Assembly: GCF_014127105.1 (NCBI RefSeq)
Contig: NZ_CP059902.1
Location: 2,389,001 to 2,453,000, forward strand
Direction of reading: 5' to 3'
DNA: 64,000 nucleotides
Source: Devosia sp. MC521
Lineage (GTDB): Bacteria > Pseudomonadota > Alphaproteobacteria > Rhizobiales > Devosiaceae
How positions within the stretch are numbered: position 1 is the stretch's first letter; every line of letters starts with the position of its first letter. The notes beneath the pieces were generated by a model that saw nothing but the letters and a program-made list of their open reading frames with translations, ran no database searches and had not been told where the DNA came from. Both the position numbers and the translations under genes were made by a program. Shown piece after piece: positions 37,216-45,454 of the stretch.

Positions 37216-37415
37216 GGAGCAATGCGCCTGGCTCAAGTCAGGCCCTACGATAGAAGCGTTTACCAAGAGGCTGCGGCGCGCTATGCCAATGGTCCAGCGC
37301 GCCCAGACTGCTTACTTGTTTGCACGACACGAAATTGTTTTAGAACTTTTGACGTCTCGCATTGCAGTCTTTCCGCACGCGCAGGCGTAAAGAAACATGA
37401 CTAGTACAGGCCCTC

Positions 37416-37673
37416 ATGTACGACGTATTCGATGAATATCTGAACCGCGATACCTGGCACACACCTGACTCTCTCGAGGATAATGTGTTCCACCGCACGC
37501 TCCGCAAGGTCGTCGACAATATCAACTTCACACCCGACGCGATGGGCGACTATTTTCGTAAGGTGAAGGGGCTTGCCCCCGGTGCCGATTGCGAACTGGC
37601 ACAAGCCATCGCCCGCCGTGTCGCTGATGCGAAGGCCGTGCAGGATTATCGCCAGTATAATCCAAGCCACTAA
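37416..37673 (+). CDS. Small hypothetical protein, 85 residues
   Basis: Starts MYDVFDEYLNRDTWHT and ends DYRQYNPSH. It is soluble, mixed charge, and predicted mostly helical by eye, with no signal peptide or Cys cluster. I do not recognise a family. The ribosome site is weak. The coding frame is intact, with codon use like its neighbours, which is the main reason to believe it. It sits between the sulfur transporter and the old-yellow-enzyme gene and is followed by a strong hairpin. Confidence 0.5.
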   Translation: MYDVFDEYLNRDTWHTPDSLEDNVFHRTLRKVVDNINFTPDAMGDYFRKVKGLAPGADCELAQAIARRVADAKAVQDYRQYNPSH

Positions 37674-37707
37674 GCCTTTCCGCTCAAGAGGCGTGGGTTC
37701 AAACATC

Positions 37708-37738
37708 TTGCTTCCATCGGCACTTGCCGATGGAGCAA
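37708..37738 (+). repeat. Hairpin after the 85-residue gene
   Basis: TTGCT-t-CCATCGGC-actt-GCCGATGG-AGCAA: 13 pairs with a single bulge. No T-run follows, so its role as terminator is doubtful. Confidence 0.5.
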
Positions 37739-37780
37739 TATCAAGGCATGGTCACCGCCCCACCCTAAGCGGATGAACCA

Positions 37781-38902
37781 ATGTCTGAGTTATTCTCCCC
37801 GATCACGCTTCGTGACGTGACTCTGCGCAACCGGACTGTGGTTGCGCCCATGTGCATGTATTCCTCCATCGACGGCTTCGCCAATGATTGGCATTTCGTT
37901 CATCTGGGGCGCTTTGCCATTGGTGGTTTTGGTCTGGTGATTGTGGAGGCCACGGGCGTTGTCCCCGAGGGTCGCATTTCCTATGCGGACATGGGGCTCT
38001 GGAAAGACGAGCACATCGCTCCCCTCGCCCGCATTGTCGATTTCCTGCACACGCACGGCACAGCCGCAGGGATTCAGCTGGCCCATGCGGGGCGCAAGGC
38101 CTCGACATCTGTCGAATGGCGCGGCGCGGATGAACTTCAAACGGAAGAACAGCGCAAGGCCGTAGGCTATGAGCACTGGGTACCAGTGGCGCCGAGTGCC
38201 GAAAGCCACGACCCCAATGACGACGACTATCAGGTGCCAACAGCACTGGACGCAGCCGGTATTCAGCGTGTCATTGACGGGTTTGCAGACGCTGCAATCC
38301 GCGCCGACAAGGCGGGTTTCGATACCGTCGAAATCCACGCCGCGCATGGGTATCTGCTCAACCAATTCCTCTCGACACTCGCCAACCATCGTACCGACGA
38401 ATATGGCGGCAGCCGCGAAAACCGGATGCGACTGGTTTTGGAAGTGACCGAAGCGGTGCGGGCGGTGTGGCCTGCCAGCAAGCCGCTCATGGCGCGCATC
38501 TCGGCAAGCGACAATGCGGAAGGCGGCTGGACAATTGAGGATAGCGTCGTGCTGGCGCGCGAGCTCAAAGCGCGTGGTGTTGAGGTGATCGATTGCTCAA
38601 GCGGCGGGTTTGCGCAGGGCCGGATCAAGCCCGAGGCGAATTATCAGGTCAAGTTCGCCCAGCAGGTGAAGGCCGAGGGCGATATTCTGACCATGGCAGT
38701 GGGCCTCTTGGGTGACGTTGAAGGCGCAGAACAGATCATTGCGCGTGGCGAGGCCGACTTCATCGCGCTGGCCCGCGGGGCAATGGACGATCCGCAATGG
38801 GCAGCCCACGCGCGACGGGCACTTGATGGGTCTTATGACAACTGGCCGGTGCAAACAGTGCGGGTGCAAAGTCGAGACAAGGTTCTCGGCGTGCGGAAAT
38901 GA
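37781..38902 (+). CDS. NADH:flavin oxidoreductase, old yellow enzyme family (YqjM/NamA type)
   Basis: 373 residues, an FMN-binding TIM barrel. LRNRTVVAPMCMYSS contains the Cys that modulates FMN potential in YqjM-type enzymes. IQLAHAGRKAS, FDTVEIHAAHGYLLNQFLS and EYGGSRENRMR are the substrate His and FMN-binding parts; IALARGAMDDPQW is the C-terminal phosphate loop. These enzymes reduce activated C=C bonds with NADPH. The physiological substrate is usually unknown. It is followed by a terminator shared with the convergent kup gene. Confidence 0.9.
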   Translation: MSELFSPITLRDVTLRNRTVVAPMCMYSSIDGFANDWHFVHLGRFAIGGFGLVIVEATGVVPEGRISYADMGLWKDEHIAPLARIVDFLHTHGTAAGIQLAHAGRKASTSVEWRGADELQTEEQRKAVGYEHWVPVAPSAESHDPNDDDYQVPTALDAAGIQRVIDGFADAAIRADKAGFDTVEIHAAHGYLLNQFLSTLANHRTDEYGGSRENRMRLVLEVTEAVRAVWPASKPLMARISASDNAEGGWTIEDSVVLARELKARGVEVIDCSSGGFAQGRIKPEANYQVKFAQQVKAEGDILTMAVGLLGDVEGAEQIIARGEADFIALARGAMDDPQWAAHARRALDGSYDNWPVQTVRVQSRDKVLGVRK

Positions 38903-38903
38903 C

Positions 38904-38930
38904 AAAGGGGGCTCACGCCCCCTTTTCTTT
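38904..38930. terminator. Bidirectional terminator between the OYE and kup genes
   Basis: AAAGGGGGC-tcac-GCCCCCTTT followed by TCTTT on the + strand and preceded by A residues, so it can act both ways. Confidence 0.85.
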
Positions 38931-40852
38931 TACAACAGCACCTGAGTGCCGATTTCCACCACCCGCCCAGACGGGATGTGGAAGTATTCGGTGGCGTCGC
39001 TGGCATTGCGCGACAGGCGAATGAACAGCTTGTCCTGCCAGGTGTGCCAGAACGACGTGGACTTGCCGATTTTAAGCGAACGACGCGAAAGGAAGAAGGA
39101 GGTCGACATGATGTCGAACTTCCACCCCAGCTTGCGCGCCAACCCCAGTGCCTTTGGCAGGTTCGGCGTTTCCATAAAGCCAAAGGTGATAACCACGCGG
39201 AAGAACAGCGCGTTATAGGCGTCGATCGTGACCTTTTCATCGTCCGGCACGCGCGGCGAAGTCGAGGTGCGAACCGTCAGAATGACGTTCTGCTCATGCA
39301 GCACCTTGTAGTGCTTGAGGCTGTGCAGGAGCGCTGTCGGCGCGCCCTCGATGTCGCTGGTGAGGAAGATCGCTGTGCCGGGCACAGTCGTTGGCTTTTT
39401 CTTGGCGAGGTTATCGACGAGGAACTGCAACGGCACTTCATCGCGACGGGTCTTTTCCTGCAGACGGCGACGACCGGCCATCCAGCTGCCCATCAAGAGC
39501 GCGACAAACACTGCGACCGCCGCAGGGAACCAGCCCCCCTGGAAGAGCTTTGACGCGTTCGCGGCAAAGAACCCGCCGTCGATAATAGCAAAGACCACGC
39601 CAAATGAGGCAACGGCCCAGAGCGGCCATTTCCAATTGCGGCGCATGACAACGAGCAACAAGGCCAGCGTGACAATCATCACCCCCGACACGGCAATTCC
39701 ATAAGCATTGGAGAGGGACGCCGAGCTACCGAATGCAGCAACGAGGATCAGCACGCCGATCATCAGGAACATGTTGATCTGCGGCATGTAGATCTGACCG
39801 CTCTGCGTCTCCGACGTGTGGAGCACGCGCATGCGCGGCAGCATGTTCATAGCGATAGCCTGCTGAGTGAGGCTGAAGGTGCCCGTGATGACCGCCTGAG
39901 AGGCAATGATGGTCGCCAAGGTGGCGAGGATCACGAAAGGCAGCAACGCCCATTCAGGCTGCATCTCATAGAACGGGCTGACAACGTTGTTGACGCCCGT
40001 ATGCAGCACATAAGCCCCCTGCCCGAAATAATTCAGCAACAGGCACGGAAAGACGAGGCCAAACCAAGCCAGCACAATCGGTTTGCGACCAAAGTGCCCC
40101 AGATCGACGTAGAGCGCTTCTGCGCCGGTCACAGCAAGAAAGATTGCCCCCATCACCACGAAGGCGATGCCGAGGTGGGTGACAAGAAACTCGATGCCGA
40201 GCAGCGGGTTCAGCGCCCACAGGATCGCCGGGTACTGCATGATATTGAAGAGGCCCGAGGCACCGAGAACGAGGAACCAGATCGCCGTTATGGGGCCAAA
40301 AATGATGGCGACTTTCGCCGTGCCAAATTTTTGCACGGCAAAAACGCCGACAATAATGACCAGTGTGATTGGCACCACCCAGCGCGTCATGCCCGGGGCC
40401 ACAAGATCAATGCCTTCAACGGCTGACAGAACCGAAACGGCGGGGGTGATAATGGCATCGCCGAAGAACATGGCCGCGCCCAAAATCCCGAGCGCTGTAA
40501 TCCAGAATGGTGGGTTGGTGAAGGTCTTGCGGGCAAGCGCCATCAAGCTGAGCGTGCCGCCTTCACCATTGTTGTCCGCACGGGTGACGAAGAACACATA
40601 TTTGACCGCGACGGTGAGCGCGAGCACCCACACGATCAGCGAGAGCAGACCAAGGATCTCGACATTGGTTGCCGCAGCGCCCGGGCGCACGTGCATGGCC
40701 TGCCGGAAAGCGTAGATCGGCGAGGTGCCGATATCGCCATAGACGACACCGATCGCCCCGAGGGTCAGCATGGGTAGATTGTTGGACTTGTGATCGCTGT
40801 GGGGGACGTTCACATCACCGACGCTGGGCGCGGTGTTTTCCGAATGCGTCAT
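38930..40852 (-). CDS. kup: Potassium uptake protein Kup
   Basis: 640 residues from the ATG at 40852. Twelve membrane segments occupy the first two thirds, and a cytoplasmic C-terminal domain follows. Family landmarks are LGAIGVVYGDIGTSPIYAFR, FVTRADNNGEGG, FGDAIITPAVSVLSAVEG and VTGAEALYVDLGHFG. Kup is a K+/H+ symporter used at low pH or low potassium. A longer in-frame reading to 40981 has no ribosome site and no conservation. Monocistronic. Confidence 0.95.
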   Translation of the reverse strand: MTHSENTAPSVGDVNVPHSDHKSNNLPMLTLGAIGVVYGDIGTSPIYAFRQAMHVRPGAAATNVEILGLLSLIVWVLALTVAVKYVFFVTRADNNGEGGTLSLMALARKTFTNPPFWITALGILGAAMFFGDAIITPAVSVLSAVEGIDLVAPGMTRWVVPITLVIIVGVFAVQKFGTAKVAIIFGPITAIWFLVLGASGLFNIMQYPAILWALNPLLGIEFLVTHLGIAFVVMGAIFLAVTGAEALYVDLGHFGRKPIVLAWFGLVFPCLLLNYFGQGAYVLHTGVNNVVSPFYEMQPEWALLPFVILATLATIIASQAVITGTFSLTQQAIAMNMLPRMRVLHTSETQSGQIYMPQINMFLMIGVLILVAAFGSSASLSNAYGIAVSGVMIVTLALLLVVMRRNWKWPLWAVASFGVVFAIIDGGFFAANASKLFQGGWFPAAVAVFVALLMGSWMAGRRRLQEKTRRDEVPLQFLVDNLAKKKPTTVPGTAIFLTSDIEGAPTALLHSLKHYKVLHEQNVILTVRTSTSPRVPDDEKVTIDAYNALFFRVVITFGFMETPNLPKALGLARKLGWKFDIMSTSFFLSRRSLKIGKSTSFWHTWQDKLFIRLSRNASDATEYFHIPSGRVVEIGTQVLL

Positions 40853-40945
40853 GAGCGTTAGGGCTCTCGCTGTAGCAGGGCGGGCGCCGCTATACACCCG
40901 CACCCATAAACTATCAATGCCCGGCGCGATGCTTGGTTCAACAAG

Positions 40946-40976
40946 AAAAAAAGGCCGCTCGATTTGCGAGCGACCT
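40946..40976 (-). terminator. Rho-independent terminator of the FMN reductase gene
   Basis: On the - strand AAGGTCGCTCG-caaat-CGAGCGGCCTT then TTTTT, with one G-U pair. Confidence 0.88.
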
Positions 40977-41010
40977 TCCAAGACAAAAATTGTCTCTGAG
41001 CGTGAGTGAT

Positions 41011-41625
41011 TTACTCAGCAGCGATTGCAGTTGCAGCGTCTGCTTCGCGAGCCTGCTTTGTAGCAGAGGCCCACCAGATCAGCTGATCGAGCATGTCCTT
41101 GGCCGCGCCACCGATTGCACCTTCGATGTCGTTCAGCGACTTGGTGCCGCCAAAGCCTGGGTGAACCGAGGCAAAATCAGCGCCAGCAAGGTGAACTGCC
41201 GAGCGAGTCGAAACCATCTGCAGCTCAACACCGATGTTCCGCAGGTGCTCGATAGCGCGTGCGCCACCAACACCACCGTAACCGAAAGCGCCAAAAGCCT
41301 TCTTGTTCCACTCGACATAGGCCTGATCAATTGCGTTCTTGAGAGCGCCAGAGATCGAACGGTTGTATTCAGCGGTTACGAAGATGTAGCCGTCGAGTTC
41401 AGCAATTTTCTTCTGCCACTTCTGCGCATTTGCGTTCTGCGAAGGCATCCAGGCAGTGGACGCAGCTTCGTCAAAGAATGGCAGGTCATAGTCGCGCAGG
41501 TCTACGATTTCAGCTGCGATTTCAGGGCGTTCGTTGGCCTTGTCAGCAATCCACTGGGCAGGGACGTGACCGAAGCGGGTCGGACGAGTGGTCGAAATAA
41601 TAACGCCAATCTTGAGCTTGGACAT
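41011..41625 (-). CDS. NAD(P)H-dependent FMN reductase
   Basis: 204 residues from the ATG at 41625, which has AAGGAGGG upstream. A flavodoxin-like fold: MSKLKIGVIISTTRPTRFGH is the FMN phosphate loop (S-T-T-R), and VTAEYNRSISGALKNAID is the isoalloxazine-binding PxYNxSxPGxLKN motif of the NADPH-dependent FMN reductase family, with Pro replaced. Such enzymes reduce quinones, chromate or azo dyes. The promoter region upstream (41626-41777) contains several short inverted repeats, suggesting regulation by a redox or aromatic sensor. Confidence 0.9.
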   Translation of the reverse strand: MSKLKIGVIISTTRPTRFGHVPAQWIADKANERPEIAAEIVDLRDYDLPFFDEAASTAWMPSQNANAQKWQKKIAELDGYIFVTAEYNRSISGALKNAIDQAYVEWNKKAFGAFGYGGVGGARAIEHLRNIGVELQMVSTRSAVHLAGADFASVHPGFGGTKSLNDIEGAIGGAAKDMLDQLIWWASATKQAREADAATAIAAE

Positions 41626-41777
41626 CTGAGTGCCCTCCTTGGTAACAAAACGTAACTGAGGCGATATATGTGCCTGTCTCGTCCGTTCACAAGTGGGCAC
41701 TATTATGTTCCCAGATACATATGTCTCACTAGGTAACACCGATGTAAGTATCGGAAAGTCCTAGGCTTTTAGAACAA

Positions 41778-41810
41778 AAAATGGACGGATCACGATAATC
41801 CGTCCATTTT
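41778..41810 (-). terminator. Rho-independent terminator of pdxJ
   Basis: AAAATGGACGGAT and ATCCGTCCATTTT form a 13-bp stem with flanking A/T runs, 42 bases after the pdxJ stop. Confidence 0.88.
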
Positions 41811-41852
41811 CAGCATAATTAAAACGCAGTGTTCTGTTTTATCGAACAGTCT

Positions 41853-42599
41853 TTAGTCTGCGAGGACCGCGCAGTAGCGACGGGTGGCTTCAGCAAAGCC
41901 ATAGAGCAGTGCGTCTGCGGTGATGCCGTGGCCAATGGAAGCCTCTGCGACGCCTGTCACCTGCTCTTGGAAAGCGGGCAGGTTTTCGAGCGTCAGATCA
42001 TGCCCGGCATTGACACCCAGACCAATGGCAAGGGCAGCGGCGCAGGTATCAGCCAGCGCCACGAGTTCACGCTGCGCGGCAGCCCGGTTGTCATAGCAAG
42101 CGCCATAAGGGCCGGTGAACAGTTCGATACGGTCGGCACCAACCGCCTTGGCAGCAGCAACGCCTTCAGCCCCAGCGTCTGGATCGCAAAACAGCGAGAT
42201 ACGGCGCCCTTGAGCACCACGAAGACGCGGGATGACCGCGTTGAGAATGTCGGCCTGACCGACAAAATCCCATCCGTGGTCAGAAGTCGCCTGGCTCGGA
42301 TCATCCGGCACCAGCGTGACTTGATGGGGATTGATGGTTTCGATCAGGGTGATGAAATCTTCGCTTGGGTAACCCTCGATGTTGTATTCGACATCGGGAT
42401 ATTCCAAGGACAGAAGCTCAGCCAAAGCGAACACGTCCGTACGCCGAATATGGCGTTCGTCGGGACGGGGATGAATGGTGATGCCCGCAGCGCCCGCGTC
42501 CAAAACCACGCGCGCAATGCCGGTCACACTCGGCCACGGCAGATCGCGGCGATTGCGGAGTTGGGCGACGGCGTTGAGATTGACGGACAGCAGAGTCAC
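41853..42599 (-). CDS. pdxJ: Pyridoxine 5'-phosphate synthase
   Basis: 248 residues, GTG start with AAGGA upstream. It joins 1-deoxyxylulose 5-phosphate and 3-amino-2-oxopropyl phosphate to give pyridoxine 5'-phosphate in the DXP-dependent vitamin B6 route. Motifs: [29 protein letters not shown] (catalytic His/Arg), [17 protein letters not shown], and [15 protein letters not shown]. It lies after ilvN, with a terminator between them, so it probably has its own promoter. Confidence 0.96.
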   Translation of the reverse strand: MTLLSVNLNAVAQLRNRRDLPWPSVTGIARVVLDAGAAGITIHPRPDERHIRRTDVFALAELLSLEYPDVEYNIEGYPSEDFITLIETINPHQVTLVPDDPSQATSDHGWDFVGQADILNAVIPRLRGAQGRRISLFCDPDAGAEGVAAAKAVGADRIELFTGPYGACYDNRAAAQRELVALADTCAAALAIGLGVNAGHDLTLENLPAFQEQVTGVAEASIGHGITADALLYGFAEATRRYCAVLAD

Positions 42600-42690
42600 G
42601 GACGGATATCCTTACAGCAGATAGCTTCTGCTTACGCCCTGCCCCACCGAGGAGCAATACTGAAGCGCTAGGCCGTTAGACGCAGACTAT

Positions 42691-42725
42691 AAAACACCCG
42701 GCGCGATGAGCGAACACCGCGCCGG
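42691..42725 (-). terminator. Probable terminator of ilvBN
   Basis: On the - strand CCGGCGCG (42725-42718) pairs with CGCGCCGG (42705-42698) around 12 bases, followed by GTGTTTTAT. Confidence 0.65.
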
Positions 42726-42736
42726 ATGATTGGGCA

Positions 42737-43291
42737 TTACATGCTTTCAGGGCCGCGGCTGATCGCAGCCAGACCGGTGCGGACCACTTCGACGAGACCA
42801 AGCGGAGCCATCAGAGCGATAAAGCTATCGATCTTTTCTGGCTTGCCGGTGACTTCGAAAACAAAGCTCTCGACGGTCGAGTCGATGATGTGCGCACGGA
42901 AGGCATCAGCAAGACGCAGCGTTTCAGCGCGATGATCGCCCGAACCACGAACCTTGATCAGCGCCAATTCACGCTCAACGAAAGCGCCTTCTGCCGAAAG
43001 GTCATGAACCTTATGGACCGGCACGAGACGCTCCAGCTGGCTCTTGATCTGGATCAGAACCTTGGGCGTGGCGATGACAACAACAGTGATGCGACTAAGT
43101 CGACTGTCGTGTTCGGTCTCACTGACGGTCAGGCTCTCGATATTGTAGCCGCGCGCCGAGAAGAGGCTCACGACACGTGCGAGGATACCGGGCTCATTGT
43201 CGACCAAAACCGAAAGCGTGTGGCGTTCGTTCTGCTGGGTTTCTGGAGCCATGAAATAGGCGGAACCAGTGGGCTGGAGATGTGCGTTCAT
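42737..43291 (-). CDS. ilvN: Acetolactate synthase small (regulatory) subunit
   Basis: 184 residues. The N-terminal ACT domain is clear: HTLSVLVDNEPGILARVVSLFSARGYNIESL binds valine for feedback control. The C-terminal half (IDSTVESFVFEVTGKPEKID) activates the large subunit. It follows ilvB by 23 bases in the same transcript and so shares its attenuator. Also named ilvH in many annotations. Confidence 0.95.
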   Translation of the reverse strand: MNAHLQPTGSAYFMAPETQQNERHTLSVLVDNEPGILARVVSLFSARGYNIESLTVSETEHDSRLSRITVVVIATPKVLIQIKSQLERLVPVHKVHDLSAEGAFVERELALIKVRGSGDHRAETLRLADAFRAHIIDSTVESFVFEVTGKPEKIDSFIALMAPLGLVEVVRTGLAAISRGPESM

Positions 43292-43314
43292 TTTTGTTTC
43301 TCTCCGCAGCTGGC

Positions 43315-45087
43315 TTAAACCAGCTGGCGTCCCTTCTCGTCGATGATGTCGCCGATGTCAGCGGTATCAGGCAGGATAATTTCATTGTGCGGCTTGCCCG
43401 ATGGGATCATCGGCAGGCAGTTCTCGTCCTTCTCGACGATCACGTCGAAGATAACTGGGCCGTCATAGTCGAGCATTTCCGCGATTGCCGCGTCGAGCTC
43501 GGCTGGGTTTTCGCAGCGAATACCCTTAGCGCCATAAGCTTCAGCAAGCTTGACGAAGTCCGGCAGCGATTCCGAATAGGAATGCGCATAGCGCGAGCCG
43601 TGCAGCAGATCCTGCCACTGGCGGACCATGCCCATGCGCTCGTTGTTGAGGATGAAGATCTTGATCGGCAGACGATACTGAACCGCCGTCGAGATTTCCT
43701 GCATGGTCATCTGTACGGACGCTTCGCCGGCGATATCGATCACCAGTGCATCTTCATGCGCAACCTGCACGCCAACAGCGGCTGGCAGGCCATAACCCAT
43801 GGTGCCGAGACCACCCGAGGTCATCCAGTGGTTTGGCTTATCGAAGTGGAAGTGCTGCGCAGCCCACATCTGGTGCTGGCCCACTTCAGTGGTGATGTAG
43901 ACTTCCTTGGACTGGTTCTTGGTCGCTTCATACAAGCGCTGGATAGCCCATTGCGGCTTGATGACCGTGTCCGAGTTCTTGAATTTGAACGAACCAACGG
44001 CGCGCCACTTTTCAATCTGGCTCCACCACGGCGCAATTGCTTCATTGCGAGGCTGATTGGTCTTGGAACGCCAGATGCGGATCATTTCCGCCAGCACGCG
44101 GTTGCAATCGCCAACGATTGGAATGTCGACGCGGATAATCTTGTTGATCGATGCAGGATCGATATCAACGTGGATCTTGCGGCTGTTTGGCGAGAAAGCA
44201 TCGACGCGGCCGGTGATACGGTCGTCAAAGCGTGCGCCGATGTTGATCATGACGTCACAGTCATGCATCGCCAAGTTCGCTTCGTAAGAACCGTGCATGC
44301 CCAGCATGCCGAGCCACTGCTTGTTGGAAGCCGGGAACGCGCCCAGACCCATCAGGGTCGAGGTGACTGGGAAGCCAGTGAGTTCGGCCAGCTCGCGCAG
44401 GGATTCGGAGGCTTCCGGACCCGAGTTGATGATGCCGCCTCCGGTGTAGAAGATCGGACGCTCAGCCTTGAGCATCATATCGACAGCCGCTTCGATAGCC
44501 TTGAGGTCGCCATCCATCTGCGGACGGTACGACTTGGCGCGCAGCGTGCTCGGCTCTGGACGATAGTAATCGCCAACCGCGAACTGAATGTCCTTCGGAA
44601 TATCGATGACAACCGGACCCGGGCGGCCAGTGGTGGCGACGTGGAAGGCCTCGTGCAGGATGCGCGGCAGGTCCGCCACGTTCTTTACGAGGTAATTGTG
44701 CTTGGTGCACGAACGGGTGATGCCGACCGTATCGCATTCCTGGAAGCCGTCGGTCCCGATAAGGGTCGTTGGCACCTGCGCGGTGATGCAAACGAGCGGA
44801 ATGGAATCGAGAAGAGCGTCGGTGAGGCCGGTCACCGCATTGGTCGCGCCCGGGCCCGACGTCACGAGCACAACGCCCGGCTTGCCAGTCGAACGTGCAT
44901 AGCCTTCGGCCATGTGGGTCGCACCCTGTTCGTGGCGCACCAGAATGTGCTGGACGAAGTCCTGCTGGAACATCGCATCATAAATTGGCAGCGCAGCGCC
45001 ACCGGGATATCCGAAGATATGTTCAACGCCCTGATCGGTGAGCGCTTGGATCACCATTTCAGCGCCGGTCATTTTTTCGGCCATCAT
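43315..45087 (-). CDS. ilvB: Acetolactate synthase large (catalytic) subunit
   Basis: 590 residues, a thiamine-diphosphate enzyme. It makes acetolactate from two pyruvates, or acetohydroxybutyrate from pyruvate and 2-oxobutyrate. Motifs: FGYPGGAALPIYDAMF with RHEQGATHMAEGYAR (catalytic Glu), GPGATNAVTGL, the FAD-region IGARFDDRITG, and GEASVQMTMQEISTA...NNERMGMVRQWQ (ThDP/Mg binding; GEAS in place of the common GDGS/GDAS). Start at the first of two adjacent ATGs, with AGGAAGGG upstream. Expression is governed by the leader at 45164-45272. Confidence 0.97.
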   Translation of the reverse strand: MMAEKMTGAEMVIQALTDQGVEHIFGYPGGAALPIYDAMFQQDFVQHILVRHEQGATHMAEGYARSTGKPGVVLVTSGPGATNAVTGLTDALLDSIPLVCITAQVPTTLIGTDGFQECDTVGITRSCTKHNYLVKNVADLPRILHEAFHVATTGRPGPVVIDIPKDIQFAVGDYYRPEPSTLRAKSYRPQMDGDLKAIEAAVDMMLKAERPIFYTGGGIINSGPEASESLRELAELTGFPVTSTLMGLGAFPASNKQWLGMLGMHGSYEANLAMHDCDVMINIGARFDDRITGRVDAFSPNSRKIHVDIDPASINKIIRVDIPIVGDCNRVLAEMIRIWRSKTNQPRNEAIAPWWSQIEKWRAVGSFKFKNSDTVIKPQWAIQRLYEATKNQSKEVYITTEVGQHQMWAAQHFHFDKPNHWMTSGGLGTMGYGLPAAVGVQVAHEDALVIDIAGEASVQMTMQEISTAVQYRLPIKIFILNNERMGMVRQWQDLLHGSRYAHSYSESLPDFVKLAEAYGAKGIRCENPAELDAAIAEMLDYDGPVIFDVIVEKDENCLPMIPSGKPHNEIILPDTADIGDIIDEKGRQLV

Positions 45088-45163
45088 TCAGCCCTTCCTA
45101 ATTCTCCCCCGGAGGGAAATCCGTCGTTCTCCGCCTCTCCCCGCGCGGCGGAAAAAAGGCAAT

Positions 45164-45187
45164 AAAAAAGGCCCCGTTTGGGACCTT
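45164..45187 (-). terminator. Attenuator terminator of ilvBN
   Basis: On the - strand AAGGTCCC-aaac-GGGGCCTT followed by TTTTTA, between the leader peptide and ilvB. GGTCCC also occurs right before the leader ATG, giving scope for alternative pairing. Confidence 0.85.
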
Positions 45188-45218
45188 GTGTTCGGCGCAT
45201 CCGCAATCGCGCGGGGTT

Positions 45219-45272
45219 TTACCCCACGGTGCCGATGCGCCTGCTAACCACTACGAGAATGAGCGCCCGCAT
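45219..45272 (-). CDS. ilvL: ilvBN leader peptide
   Basis: Seventeen residues, MRALILVVVSRRIGTVG, with GGAGAGG 5 bases before the ATG. Nine of the 17 are Leu, Ile or Val, with the block LILVVV early on. A terminator hairpin with U-run follows 31 bases after the stop. This is the standard layout for attenuation sensing charged tRNA for the three branched-chain amino acids. Confidence 0.88.
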   Translation of the reverse strand: MRALILVVVSRRIGTVG

Positions 45273-45302
45273 GGGACCTCTCCTGAAAATTCGTTGCGCA
45301 TT

Positions 45303-45330
45303 GATAAAGTGATTGTGAGTCCTGAGTCAA
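45303..45330 (-). promoter_or_regulatory. Promoter of the ilvL-ilvB-ilvN operon
   Basis: On the - strand TTGACT (45330-45325), 16 bases, TTTATC (45308-45303). Expected start of transcription is about 24 bases before the leader ATG. Confidence 0.65.
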
Positions 45331-45370
45331 CCCAAAATGCCGCATGCAAATCACCAGCTGAGATCGCCTC

Positions 45371-45392
45371 AGCCTGCCACACAGGCTTTTTT
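45371..45392 (+). terminator. Terminator-like hairpin upstream of the phosphate transporter gene
   Basis: AGCCTG-ccaca-CAGGCT followed by TTTTTT on the + strand, 62 bases before the transporter ATG. No + strand gene ends before it, so it would end a leader or short RNA. Confidence 0.6.
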
Positions 45393-45454
45393 AATGGCAG
45401 GACGCCTCCAAAGTGCTAAAGGCGGCACAACACAGATTATGACCTTTTGGTGAC

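Noticed and set aside
37338..37356. Possible second Irr box (TTTTAGAACTTTTGACG)
   Set aside because: Only the left half matches; the right half lacks TTCTAA.
37222..37404. 60-codon frame after the YeeE gene
   Set aside because: AAGGAG lies only 2 bases before the ATG, which is too close, and the sequence has no protein-like character; the Shine-Dalgarno match may be chance.
43282..45165. Open frame of 627 codons on the + strand opposite ilvB and its leader
   Set aside because: Shadow of the highly conserved ilvB gene; no start signals and no domain.
45371..45392. Pho box or riboswitch before the phosphate transporter
   Set aside because: No CTGTCAT-type direct repeat and no conserved aptamer pattern visible; only the terminator-like hairpin was kept.
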